From a virus: 64,000 nt of DNA. Positions within the stretch are counted from its first letter, which is position 1. Every line of letters starts with the position of its first letter. The notes beneath the pieces were generated by a model. The model did no database searches and was not told the origin of the DNA. It worked only from the letters and a program-made list of their open reading frames with translations. The position numbers and the translations under genes are program-made. Location: the IMG/VR virus record IMGVR_UViG_3300042261_001152, positions 1 through 64,000 of that record; one strand, written 5' to 3'. Shown piece by piece: positions 23,577 to 31,179 of this stretch.

Positions 23577-24362
23577 ATGATAAAATCATTTAAACTTTTT
23601 GTTATGGTTTTATTATTAAGCATCAGTGCATATGCTGCAGATAACAGCATCTACGTTGATCAAAGCGGTGATGACAGTACCATTGACATAACACAAACTG
23701 GTGCCGGCAACGTTGTACGAGGCATACAGGGCGTGGGCACTGGTAATACAACACCTGCCAAGATCTATGGTAACAGCAATGGCATTGATATCAGACAAAT
23801 AGGTAGTACCAATACCTTAAATCTGGGCATCAATACAACTGTTTCAACTGGTAGAGCCTATGGTATAGATCTAACCTATTATGTTACAGGTAATAGTGGT
23901 ACTGCTACCATCAATAGTAACAACGCTGGTACTGGAACCTCAGGCAGTAATTTCATAGATGTTCGTCAGACCGGCAACAGTGCTAACCTAAACCTAAACA
24001 TACTGGGTAGTAAAAATGACTTTACAGCTGTTACTTCAGGTGGTGCCAGCAATAGCATAACTGCTACCATCAATGCCGATGAAACTGTGACCAATCTCAG
24101 TCTCACTGGTGGTGCCAACAATAGCTTTACTGGTACATTGAGCAGCAACAAAGGTCACGTTGATATTACCACAGTAGGTGCCAGCAACAGCATCAACCTA
24201 ACACAAACCGGTACTGCTGGAACCAATGGTCATGCATTTACCTATAGTGCCACAGGTTCTAACAATTCCATGACAGCTACACAATCTGGAACTATTGATA
24301 CAACTGTCAATGTAACCAGTACTGGTAGTGGCAATACATGGAACATAACTACTGGAAATTAA
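23577..24362 (+). CDS. Curlin-repeat amyloid subunit (CsgA/CsgB-like)
   Basis: 261 residues. Sec signal ending ISAYA-A, then about ten imperfect curlin-type repeats of the form hydrophobic-x-hydrophobic-x-Gln-x-Gly-x-x-Asn, for example IYVDQSGDDSTIDITQTGAG, IDIRQIGSTNTLNL and HVDITTVGASNSINLTQTG. Gly, Asn, Ser and Thr dominate and no Cys is seen in the mature chain. It has the strongest ribosome site of the island (AATAAGGAG), fitting a subunit needed in bulk. Longer than E. coli CsgA (151). Predicted to be exported by CsgG and to form amyloid fibres. Confidence 0.88.
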   Translation: MIKSFKLFVMVLLLSISAYAADNSIYVDQSGDDSTIDITQTGAGNVVRGIQGVGTGNTTPAKIYGNSNGIDIRQIGSTNTLNLGINTTVSTGRAYGIDLTYYVTGNSGTATINSNNAGTGTSGSNFIDVRQTGNSANLNLNILGSKNDFTAVTSGGASNSITATINADETVTNLSLTGGANNSFTGTLSSNKGHVDITTVGASNSINLTQTGTAGTNGHAFTYSATGSNNSMTATQSGTIDTTVNVTSTGSGNTWNITTGN

Positions 24363-25453
24363 TCTTATTACTGCTATGGTCGCAAATAGCCTTTGCGGCC
24401 GTGGGCAGTATTACTGAACTAAGCAACGCACCGCCCAGCATAACACGCAAAGGCAGCAATGTAGCCGGGGCCAAGGGAACAGGTGTAGAAATGTCTGACG
24501 TAGTTAAAACTACTGCAGGCAAGGCCGGCATAACCTTTGCAGATGATACCCGAGTTCAGGTCAATGAAAACAGTAAGTTAGTCATAGATGATTTTGTCTA
24601 TGACCCCAACAGCAAAAAAGGTGGCAAACTTGCCATGAATGTTGCTCTGGGTACGGTTCGCTATGCCTCTGGAGCAGTCGCTCACAACAATCCCGATAGT
24701 GTAAAAATTAATACTCCCACGGCAACCATAGCAGTACGCGGAACAGACTTTACAGCTACAGTAGACGAACTGGGTCGCAGCACCATAATCTTATTGCCCA
24801 GCTGTCCCCATGATTACAAAGATGTCATATTAGATTGCAAGACCGGTAAGATCGAAGTCATAACTGACGAGGGCAAGGTCATCATGGATAAACCTTTTCA
24901 GGCTACCAGAGTGGATAGCAGAGAAACCAAACCATTTAAACCTGTTATATTAAATCTCGATGCTGATCAGATCAGCAATATATTAATACTAAGTCCGCCC
25001 AAAGAACTCAGGGACAGTGACGAGGACAAACACAAAAAGAAGTTTGAAGCCAAGGGTGCATTAGATGTAGACTTTCTGGCCGAGAATAAACTCATTAATG
25101 TTCTGGAAAAAGAAAATGCTGAAACCTATAAGAATAAACTGGATCGTAATTTCCTGGACAATGACTTTTTAGCCAACATACTGGACATCATAAATGCTCA
25201 ATTACAGGCACAGTTAGATCTGCTGGGTAAAACTAAAACTGGATTGTTGCCCGATTACATACCAACCTCGGGTGTCATAGTCGAAGTAGACGATCTACAG
25301 GTTACACTGTGTCGTGAAGGTGGGGGTGACATACAGTGCATAACAACTCCAAAAAATCAAAACTCAACCATAACACAGATACAGGGACCTGTAGAAATTA
25401 AAAATAGGATCAACAATGGTGGCAACACGATTATTAACGCTACTCAGAATTAG
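24338..25453 (+). CDS. Secreted FecR-domain protein
   Basis: 371 residues. Signal peptide (WKLILLLLWSQIAFA). Residues about 20-180 carry the FecR domain: KGTGVEMSDVVKTTAGKAGI, FADDTRVQVNENSKLVID and INTPTATIAVRGTDFTATVD. FecR domains of this stand-alone periplasmic kind often neighbour CHASE2 cyclase genes in bacteria. The rest is helical and charged, ending in a short beta segment. Three or more Cys (SCPHDY, DCKTGK, LCREG, QCITT) may pair. Overlaps its neighbours by 25 and 38 bases. A sensor or assembly-scaffold role is inference. Confidence 0.82.
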   Translation: MEHNYWKLILLLLWSQIAFAAVGSITELSNAPPSITRKGSNVAGAKGTGVEMSDVVKTTAGKAGITFADDTRVQVNENSKLVIDDFVYDPNSKKGGKLAMNVALGTVRYASGAVAHNNPDSVKINTPTATIAVRGTDFTATVDELGRSTIILLPSCPHDYKDVILDCKTGKIEVITDEGKVIMDKPFQATRVDSRETKPFKPVILNLDADQISNILILSPPKELRDSDEDKHKKKFEAKGALDVDFLAENKLINVLEKENAETYKNKLDRNFLDNDFLANILDIINAQLQAQLDLLGKTKTGLLPDYIPTSGVIVEVDDLQVTLCREGGGDIQCITTPKNQNSTITQIQGPVEIKNRINNGGNTIINATQN

Positions 25454-26936
25454 TTTATTGTTGCTTTGTTTAAATGCTAGGGCTGATACTCTAGGCACGG
25501 GTTTTGAAAGCAACAGCATAGACGGTTGGACTGTATCTGGAACCCTGGCTGCTACTAAGAATACCTGGAGTCCCAATGGTGCTGGTGTGGCATTAACAAC
25601 TGGTGTTACCAATTATAGCCCCGGTGGTGGTAAAACCTGGACCATAGCTCCCTATGGCAGCTACATGGCATCTATTCAACCAGGATCAAACTCTGTAACT
25701 TTTGATAGTGCCATAGGTAGTCTAGGACTGACAACCACTGAGGGAACAGCCATAAAAAACTTTTTAACCTATCAGGCCAACAATGGCGGTGGTGGTAATC
25801 CTAATCCTACTAATGCTGCCTGGATGAAAAAATCATTTGCTCTTACGGCTGGAACTACCTATACCATGGCCTGGCAATATCTCAGCACTGACTATACACC
25901 CTGGAATGATGGTAGCATGGTGTCTCTGGTCAATGACAGCAATGCCAACATTACACCAACACTCAATGGATCCAATCAACGCTATGGCCTATTGGGCTTT
26001 ACCAATCCGGGAACTGGTAACTATGCCACAGGTAGTTATGGCGCCACAGGCTGGCAAAGCATACAGTTTACTGTGCCGCAGTCTGGTAATTATACTTTAG
26101 GATTTACAAGCTTTAATTTAGGTGACCAATCTTTAAGCCCTATTTTATTTGTAGATGTGATTATTGGTTCAACAAGTCTTAACGGTGCAACATTTACACC
26201 CATACAGCCCAATGCAGGTTCAACTGCACCACCGCCACCGGCTCCGGGTCCTACCTATAGCTCTGGCATAACTGGTGCTCAGACTACATCTAAAAATGCC
26301 AAGACTGCTGTACGTCAGGCTCAACATGGCAATGAAATCTATGTCGAACAGGCCGGCAGTAACAATACATTTACTCTGCGTCAGGGTGGTTATAGCACGG
26401 GCAAGGCTCGCATAGAATTATATTCAACTGGTGATAGTAATACCTTAAATTTAAATCAGGCTAAAAACACCGATGGGTCTTCACCTGGAGCTGATAGCAA
26501 CAATCACTATTTGTATCTGTATCTAAATGGTAATAGCAACAACATTACCACCAAGCAGGTAGATGGAACTACTGCAGGCGTTGGTCATTTCATGGAAAGC
26601 ACCATATCTGGTAATAGCAACAATGTCACTAACATACAGCAAGGGTCAGGTGCCAAGATACTATTTCAGAGCATTTCTGGCAATAACAATACAGTATCAA
26701 CCACACAGAGTGATACAGGACAGGATTATTTGGATTTAAAATTGACCGGATCTGGTCATAATGTAACTACTGTGCAGTCGGGAGCTGGCAATCATGCTGC
26801 CACCATAGACCTAACCAACTCAGGTGGAAGCAGCACCCTAAACATGACGCAGAGCGGCAGTACCGCTCAGACGTATTCCATACAGCAGAGCTGCACAACG
26901 GCAGCTGGCTGCTCTACTACCATAACCCAACCCTAG
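25416..26936 (+). CDS. Two-domain curlin-repeat protein (nucleator/adhesin-like)
   Basis: 506 residues. Signal peptide (RISLLLLCLNARA). Residues about 25-255 are a beta-sandwich-like region (TGFESNSIDGWTVSG, GNYTLGFTSFNLGDQSLSPI) resembling carbohydrate-binding or surface-display modules. A Pro-rich linker (APPPPAPGPT, about 270) leads to about eight curlin repeats (IYVEQAGSNNTFTLRQGG, ISGNSNNVTNIQQGSG) to the end, with a final Cys pair CTTAAGC. The arrangement suggests a minor fibre subunit that nucleates curlin and presents a binding head. Ends exactly against the convergent gene. Confidence 0.83.
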   Translation: MVATRLLTLLRISLLLLCLNARADTLGTGFESNSIDGWTVSGTLAATKNTWSPNGAGVALTTGVTNYSPGGGKTWTIAPYGSYMASIQPGSNSVTFDSAIGSLGLTTTEGTAIKNFLTYQANNGGGGNPNPTNAAWMKKSFALTAGTTYTMAWQYLSTDYTPWNDGSMVSLVNDSNANITPTLNGSNQRYGLLGFTNPGTGNYATGSYGATGWQSIQFTVPQSGNYTLGFTSFNLGDQSLSPILFVDVIIGSTSLNGATFTPIQPNAGSTAPPPPAPGPTYSSGITGAQTTSKNAKTAVRQAQHGNEIYVEQAGSNNTFTLRQGGYSTGKARIELYSTGDSNTLNLNQAKNTDGSSPGADSNNHYLYLYLNGNSNNITTKQVDGTTAGVGHFMESTISGNSNNVTNIQQGSGAKILFQSISGNNNTVSTTQSDTGQDYLDLKLTGSGHNVTTVQSGAGNHAATIDLTNSGGSSTLNMTQSGSTAQTYSIQQSCTTAAGCSTTITQP

Positions 26937-27005
26937 TTACTTGTATTCCTGATCGCCTCGATCAGATGGTTGTGGTGTTAAAGGCTGTTTGTTTTCGTTA
27001 GGCAT
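26937..27005 (-). CDS. 22-residue peptide with strong ribosome site
   Basis: MPNENKQPLTPQPSDRGDQE plus YK. A perfect AAGGAG lies six bases before the ATG, and the frame begins ten bases after the cyclase stop. It ends at 26937, abutting the stop of the opposite-strand curlin gene. Contains the inverted repeat at 26949-26965. May be a translated small peptide or only a terminator region. Confidence 0.35.
   Translation of the reverse strand: MPNENKQPLTPQPSDRGDQEYK
26949..26965. terminator. Hairpin between convergent operons
   Basis: Perfect 7-bp stem CTGATCG/CGATCAG with a 3-base loop, where the plus curli operon and minus cyclase operon meet. No T-run on either strand, so a bidirectional stop is only a possibility. 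Confidence 0.3.
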
Positions 27006-27014
27006 AATGGCTCC

Positions 27015-29039
27015 TTATTTGCTTGTTGCACGATATACACCATCCCAGTTAGCTGGTAGGCCTTCATCAAAACGTTCCATCATGTTCTTGTAGTAATCCT
27101 TAATGGTTACTTCATCATTATTTATCATTTTCTCAGCCCAAGTACGAGCCTTGGTCCAGTTACCACGATAATATTCTTTTAGATATTCATTATGCATATA
27201 GGCTATGGTATGACCAACAGTAAATATCTTGACGCCTTCGGTTTTACCTTTGACTGCTATGGTATCTAATTCTACAACTGAGATTTCATCCTTGACCAGC
27301 TCTGCGGTTCTGGCGCCCAGTACTACTTTGACACCATAGGGTTTGCTCTGACCTTCGAGTCTTGATGCCAAGTTAACCCCATCGCCGAGGCAAGTATAGT
27401 CGAAACGCTGTGTAGAGCCCATATTACCCACAACAACGTCAGCAGTGTTGATGCCCAGCCCCATGCCGAACGCCGGGATACCTTCCTGAGCAATTTCCGC
27501 ATTAAAGCCTTCCAGATCATTTAACATCTCCAGGGCGCATTGAACTGCGTGTAGTGCATGTGCTTTATCATCCAAGGGTGCATTCCAGAATGCCATCTGA
27601 GCATCACCTATGTACTTGTCCAATGTGCCCTCGTATTCTAGTATGCGTTTGGTCATGGCCGTCATGTAGCGGTTCATGATTTTTGTCAGTCCCTGTACGT
27701 CTTTGCCATAGTGTTCAGAGATTGTGGTGAATCCACGAACATCAGTAAACATGATACTCAACTCTCGGGTCTCGCCACCCAGCTTTAATAACTCTGGATT
27801 CTTTTGCAGCTCTTCTACCATCTTGGGGCTTAGGTAGGTGCCAAACTGTTTCTTTATCTGAAGCTTGGCATTGAGCTCAGTAAGGAATTTAACTGTATAA
27901 CTGTGGATATAAACGAGGGCAAGAGCAACAATAGGAAAACTAACATCGATAAGCCAAAGCTCTTTTGCATAACTAAACTGAGAATATGCATAGATACCAT
28001 ACAAAATACCAATGAAAGGAATAAAGCCATAGGTCCACCTTGTTAAGAAAATAGCAATAATGCCCAATAATAATACACCCAGTATCTCGGCACCATCGGC
28101 CCAGTCAGGGCGCTGAATATTTATATTGTTGCTTAATGTGCCTATGACAGCGGCCTGCAGGTCCTGAGGATATACAGCACCCAGAGCCGTTGGTACTGGA
28201 TTGCTTAGTCCAGCTGCGGTTAGTCCCACAATGACTATGCCTTTGTTAAAATCCTTGGGCAACTTTACTGCACTGACTGCAGTTGATCGTTGTGAGAGAT
28301 CAACCCATACACGACCCAGACTATCGGTGTTGATGACATTGAATGACGGAACACGCATTTTCTCTACGCCATTGGCATTTAACTTGACCTGAAAGGTGCT
28401 GTCGCCAGCTAATAGTCTAAGTACTTCTAGGCTCACACTGGGATAAAGATTGCCATTTGAACCAACAAATAGCGGAAGACGACGATTGACACCATCAATC
28501 TCTGGCAGTGTATTGGCTATGCCTACACCAGCAGCGGCATTTTCTAATTCGGGAATGTTGGCAATCAGACCAGGATAGTTAATGATGCGATCTAGATTTT
28601 CTGAACCAATGACAGCTGAACCTGGACGACGTGCCTGATTCTTGTTGGTCTGGGCTGGCATGTTGGTCAGCACCACGGGCTTGTCTTTTAGAGTTGAAGC
28701 CAGAGCAGCATCGCCACCCAGCCTATCCTTTTCGGGCATCATGACGTTCCAGACTACCAGCCCGGCATTGTGAGCATATAACTCACCTATGAGGTTGGCA
28801 TACTGATCGCGTTTAAATGGCCATTGACCATAGCGATCTAAAGTAGCCTCATCAATGTTTACCGTATAGATGTTGTTCTGAGTAGCAGCCTTATTGGTAA
28901 TTAATGTGTCAAAGTATCTGAGCCTAACAGACTCCACGAATGCAGGATCAGTGACTCTGATGCCTATGATCAGACTCAGGGTTAGTAAAGCCAACCAAGG
29001 GCTTAGTAGTATTTTAATGAGTGTCTTTTTCAATTGCAT
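27015..29039 (-). CDS. CHASE2-domain membrane adenylate cyclase
   Basis: 674 residues. TM1 (about 10-28), extracytoplasmic CHASE2 domain (about 30-310, with RYFDTLITNK and YGQWPFKRDQYANLI), three closing TM helices (about 316-382), a linker with KKQFGTYLSPKMVEEL and a class III cyclase domain (about 425-610). Catalytic set complete: metal Asp433 (FTDVRGF) and Asp479 (YIGDAQM), adenine-specifying Lys475 with Asp547, and Asn556/Arg560 (GDGVNLASR). Predicted to make cAMP at the inner membrane in response to a periplasmic signal. Convergent with the FecR/curli island. Confidence 0.92.
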   Translation of the reverse strand: MQLKKTLIKILLSPWLALLTLSLIIGIRVTDPAFVESVRLRYFDTLITNKAATQNNIYTVNIDEATLDRYGQWPFKRDQYANLIGELYAHNAGLVVWNVMMPEKDRLGGDAALASTLKDKPVVLTNMPAQTNKNQARRPGSAVIGSENLDRIINYPGLIANIPELENAAAGVGIANTLPEIDGVNRRLPLFVGSNGNLYPSVSLEVLRLLAGDSTFQVKLNANGVEKMRVPSFNVINTDSLGRVWVDLSQRSTAVSAVKLPKDFNKGIVIVGLTAAGLSNPVPTALGAVYPQDLQAAVIGTLSNNINIQRPDWADGAEILGVLLLGIIAIFLTRWTYGFIPFIGILYGIYAYSQFSYAKELWLIDVSFPIVALALVYIHSYTVKFLTELNAKLQIKKQFGTYLSPKMVEELQKNPELLKLGGETRELSIMFTDVRGFTTISEHYGKDVQGLTKIMNRYMTAMTKRILEYEGTLDKYIGDAQMAFWNAPLDDKAHALHAVQCALEMLNDLEGFNAEIAQEGIPAFGMGLGINTADVVVGNMGSTQRFDYTCLGDGVNLASRLEGQSKPYGVKVVLGARTAELVKDEISVVELDTIAVKGKTEGVKIFTVGHTIAYMHNEYLKEYYRGNWTKARTWAEKMINNDEVTIKDYYKNMMERFDEGLPANWDGVYRATSK

Positions 29040-29184
29040 GTCCGCGTGTGGCTCCGTTTTGTTGATCGGGTTGAGGTATGATCATGGGTGCAGGACTAGG
29101 TGGTGGCAGTGGTGCGCAAGCGGTTAGAACCACCAGCGATAGATACCCCACAAGTCGATAAAACTGAATATGATGTTGTGCCAT
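29014..29184 (-). CDS. Proline-rich lipoprotein, o-spanin-like
   Basis: 56 residues. Signal with lipobox VLTAC, lipid-modified Cys23, then CAPLPPPSPAPMIIPQPDQQ, a short proline-rich mature chain. Size, lipobox and Pro-richness resemble Rz1-type outer-membrane spanins. It overlaps the cyclase start by 26 bases and the upstream membrane-protein gene by 61 bases. The overlapping partner has the wrong topology for a classic Rz, so the pairing is uncertain. Confidence 0.6.
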   Translation of the reverse strand: MAQHHIQFYRLVGYLSLVVLTACAPLPPPSPAPMIIPQPDQQNGATRGHAIEKDTH

Positions 29185-29345
29185 AGTAGTGCTGGATCCC
29201 TTCTAAATATATATAAGCCCATTAAATGGCCTGCAAAGAAAGTAATAAAGCCTATTTTACTATAGGCAAAATTGGAACTTAGTAATAGAGCACTACCTAA
29301 AAAGGTAATGCTCATGATCCATTTATACTGCTGATCTCTAGTCAA
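29124..29345 (-). CDS. Small polytopic membrane protein
   Basis: 73 residues with two or three hydrophobic segments (WIMSITFLGSALLLSSNFAY, IGFITFFAGHLMGLYIF, LLWHNIIFSFIDLWGIYRWW). Overlaps the MazG-like gene by eight bases. The closing FSFIDLWGIYRWW resembles ends of small bacterial transporter-like proteins. Function unknown. Confidence 0.5.
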   Translation of the reverse strand: MTRDQQYKWIMSITFLGSALLLSSNFAYSKIGFITFFAGHLMGLYIFRRDPALLWHNIIFSFIDLWGIYRWWF

Positions 29346-29592
29346 TGAGACTGCTCCATTTACGTAATTTTTCTCGTTTGGCCATCTGGGCCTGTGTAAT
29401 GTGTACGTTGTCTATGATATTCATCTGTTGCAGTAGTTCTATCATGCAGCGTAGATCACCAATTTCTTTTTCTAACTGCTCACGATTAGTAGTCCCATCA
29501 CCTGCGGTAACATAGGGTAGGTCTATGCCAAAGCGTATGATCTTACTGATCTGCTGTATAACCTCAGCACATTCTTCAGCAGTTATGATCAG
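29338..29592 (-). CDS. MazG-like NTP pyrophosphohydrolase, start uncertain
   Basis: About 85 residues. LIITAEECAEVIQQISKIIR gives the helix with the metal-binding EExxE-type Glu residues of MazG/all-alpha NTP-PPases, followed by LEKEIGDLRCMIELL with the second Glu/Asp set. Likely hydrolyses non-canonical or regulatory nucleotides. No ATG or GTG lies between the tRNA-Leu gene and this conserved start; candidates are CTG at 29592 or codons inside the tRNA. Start therefore uncertain. Confidence 0.6.
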   Translation of the reverse strand: MIITAEECAEVIQQISKIIRFGIDLPYVTAGDGTTNREQLEKEIGDLRCMIELLQQMNIIDNVHITQAQMAKREKLRKWSSLID

Positions 29593-29606
29593 AGCTTCTA
29601 GTGTTT

Positions 29607-29691
29607 TGGTGCCCAAGAGAGGACTCGAACCTCCATGACTTGCGTCGCCAGTACCTGAAACTGGTGCGTCTACCAATTTCGCCACCTGGGC
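29607..29691 (-). tRNA. tRNA-Leu (CAG)
   Basis: 85 bases with a seven-pair acceptor GCCCAGG/CTTGGGC (one G-T), anticodon loop TTCAGGT reading CAG, a long variable arm, T-loop TTCGAGT and encoded CCA. Confidence 0.93.
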
Positions 29692-29699
29692 CTGTTTCA

Positions 29700-29882
29700 T
29701 TACGCCTTGCCTGCAGCTGTTTTGGCTTCTTGAATTTCTTTGCGACGAGCGCGAACCAATTTACCAATCTCACCTAGTGCTTTACGAGCACGAGCTGCAG
29801 ACGCCTTAACGCCTTTGGTTTCAAACTTTTCATTCTCAGCTGTATAGATAGCTACCTGTTCTAAAATCTGTTCATGTGTCAT
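29700..29882 (-). CDS. Histone H1-like (Hc1-type) basic protein
   Basis: 60 residues. Central KGVKASAARARKALGEIGKL matches the Lys/Ala-rich helix of bacterial Hc1-type histone-like proteins (KGNKAA.TRARKAL.EI pattern), followed by VRARRKEIQEAKTAAGKA. Probably binds DNA without sequence preference and may help compact phage or host DNA. Lies just upstream of tRNA-Leu on the transcript, with an AGGAG site. Confidence 0.65.
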   Translation of the reverse strand: MTHEQILEQVAIYTAENEKFETKGVKASAARARKALGEIGKLVRARRKEIQEAKTAAGKA

Positions 29883-29891
29883 GTCTTTCTC

Positions 29892-30119
29892 CTAAAGATT
29901 ATTTTCTTGATTAAATTGTGCAAGTTTGTCTAATGCCTGATTTTGTTTGCGTCGTAATTCACGCTCAATCTTACATTTGTCTTTCTTTACCTGCGTCTTT
30001 TCTAACAGAGCAGATAATTGCTTTGTATTCAAACCTCTGAGGCGAGGTTTACCACTTTTGTACAACTGTGGATTGTTGTGTCTTTTACTTGGATGAACTC
30101 GGTTACTTGGCGTTGCCAT
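29892..30119 (-). CDS. Small basic hypothetical protein
   Basis: 75 residues, highly basic (HPSKRHNNPQLYKSGKPRLR), with a coiled-coil-like C-terminus (KCKIERELRRKQNQALDKLA). Overlaps the omega-like gene by 17 bases. RNA or DNA binding is likely from charge; no family recognised. Confidence 0.5.
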   Translation of the reverse strand: MATPSNRVHPSKRHNNPQLYKSGKPRLRGLNTKQLSALLEKTQVKKDKCKIERELRRKQNQALDKLAQFNQENNL

Positions 30120-30372
30120 GGTCTAGTCCTTCTGGTGTTAGTTTACCTTCGATGATTTCATTTAGAGCTGCATTAATAGGCTTATAACCTGTTTTGATTA
30201 ATCGACCCTGCTGCTTTTCCTGAAAGTTTTTCTTATGATGGATTTCACGAGCTCGAGCCGCTGCCACCAGAATCATTTTATACTGTTCCTGGCCAAACAT
30301 ACGAACTGCTCGTTGCACATCAATGCGGGGATTTTCTTTTGGTTCCCCTAACATTACGTGATTGTAGCTCAT
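30103..30372 (-). CDS. RNA polymerase omega subunit (RpoZ)-like protein
   Basis: 89 residues. RIDVQRAVRMFG, then ILVAAARAREIHHKK and PINAALNEIIEGKLTPE line up with bacterial omega (VTVQDAVEKIG, LVLVAARRARQM, VIALREIEEGLI) in order and spacing, including the ARxAR helix that clamps the beta' C-terminus. A phage copy could replace or compete with host omega. One-base overlap with the peroxiredoxin gene. Assigned from conserved pattern only. Confidence 0.75.
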   Translation of the reverse strand: MSYNHVMLGEPKENPRIDVQRAVRMFGQEQYKMILVAAARAREIHHKKNFQEKQQGRLIKTGYKPINAALNEIIEGKLTPEGLDHGNAK

Positions 30373-30935
30373 TAAATCTTACCTACTAGATCTAAAGTAG
30401 GAGCCAGAGTAGCTGCACCTTCTTTCCATTTAGCCGGACAAACCTGACCTGGATTATTGGCTACATAGATGGCTGCTTGAATTTTACGAACTAATTCAGC
30501 TGCATCACGACCAATACCTTCGGCAGTAGTCTCAACAATCTGTGCTCGACCTTCGGGATTGAATACAATGGTTAAACGATGTGGTAGGCCAGTATCCTGG
30601 TCAACATTGTTTAAATATGAACTTAGAATCCTGTTTGGATCGCCAATGAGTGCATATTCAACTTTACCCACAGTGTCTGAAGTATCATGCCAGGCTTTAT
30701 GAACAAAATGTGTATCATGACTTACGCCATAGACATTTACACCCATTTCCTGTAACTTGGCATAGTGATCCTGTAGGTCACCAAGCTCGGTAGGACAAAC
30801 AAAGGTAAAATCTGCTGGATAAAAGAATAAAACTGACCATTTATTTAAAAGGTCGTCTGTGGTGATTTCTTTAAACTGACCTGCCTGATAGGCATTGAGT
30901 TTGAATTGAGGTATGGCTGCATTGATATAACTCAT
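30372..30935 (-). CDS. ahpC: AhpC-type 2-Cys peroxiredoxin
   Basis: 187 residues from the second of two tandem ATGs, better spaced from AAGGAG. Peroxidatic Cys in DFTFVCPTELGDL (about residue 47), resolving Cys in NPGQVCPAKW (about 166), plus the conserved Arg in LPHRLTIVF. Matches typical AhpC length. Reduces hydrogen peroxide and organic peroxides in the cytoplasm; needs a reductase that is not in this window. Driven by its own consensus promoter at 30961-30989. Confidence 0.92.
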   Translation of the reverse strand: MSYINAAIPQFKLNAYQAGQFKEITTDDLLNKWSVLFFYPADFTFVCPTELGDLQDHYAKLQEMGVNVYGVSHDTHFVHKAWHDTSDTVGKVEYALIGDPNRILSSYLNNVDQDTGLPHRLTIVFNPEGRAQIVETTAEGIGRDAAELVRKIQAAIYVANNPGQVCPAKWKEGAATLAPTLDLVGKI

Positions 30936-30960
30936 CATTTCTCCTTCATGTTAAAATACT

Positions 30961-30989
30961 ATTATATAATACTACTGTGTTGCTGTCAA
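30961..30989 (-). promoter_or_regulatory. Sigma70-like promoter of the ahpC operon
   Basis: TTGACA, 17-base spacer, TATAAT on the minus strand, upstream of ahpC. The -35 box lies in the end of the preceding gene. Confidence 0.7.
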
Positions 30990-31168
30990 TCCTTTAGCTT
31001 TTTATAAAGTTCATCATTGTCTTTGATGCTATATTCAAGGGCTGATTCAATTTTTGGTTCTAGCTTTACACTCCAGTCAATCTGATCGAAGTTTTTATCA
31101 AAGCTATCTGTACCAGTTTTTGATTTAATCAAATCATTGGTAATGGGGTTACGAGCAGTTTTACTCAT
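30986..31168 (-). CDS. Small conserved hypothetical protein
   Basis: 60 residues, MSKTARNPITNDLIKSKTGT, a short N-terminal pattern recurrent in T4-like phages, then an acidic/basic helix ending LYKKLKD. Function unknown. It lies between bS21 and ahpC. Confidence 0.5.
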   Translation of the reverse strand: MSKTARNPITNDLIKSKTGTDSFDKNFDQIDWSVKLEPKIESALEYSIKDNDELYKKLKD

Positions 31169-31179
31169 GTTGTAACTTT

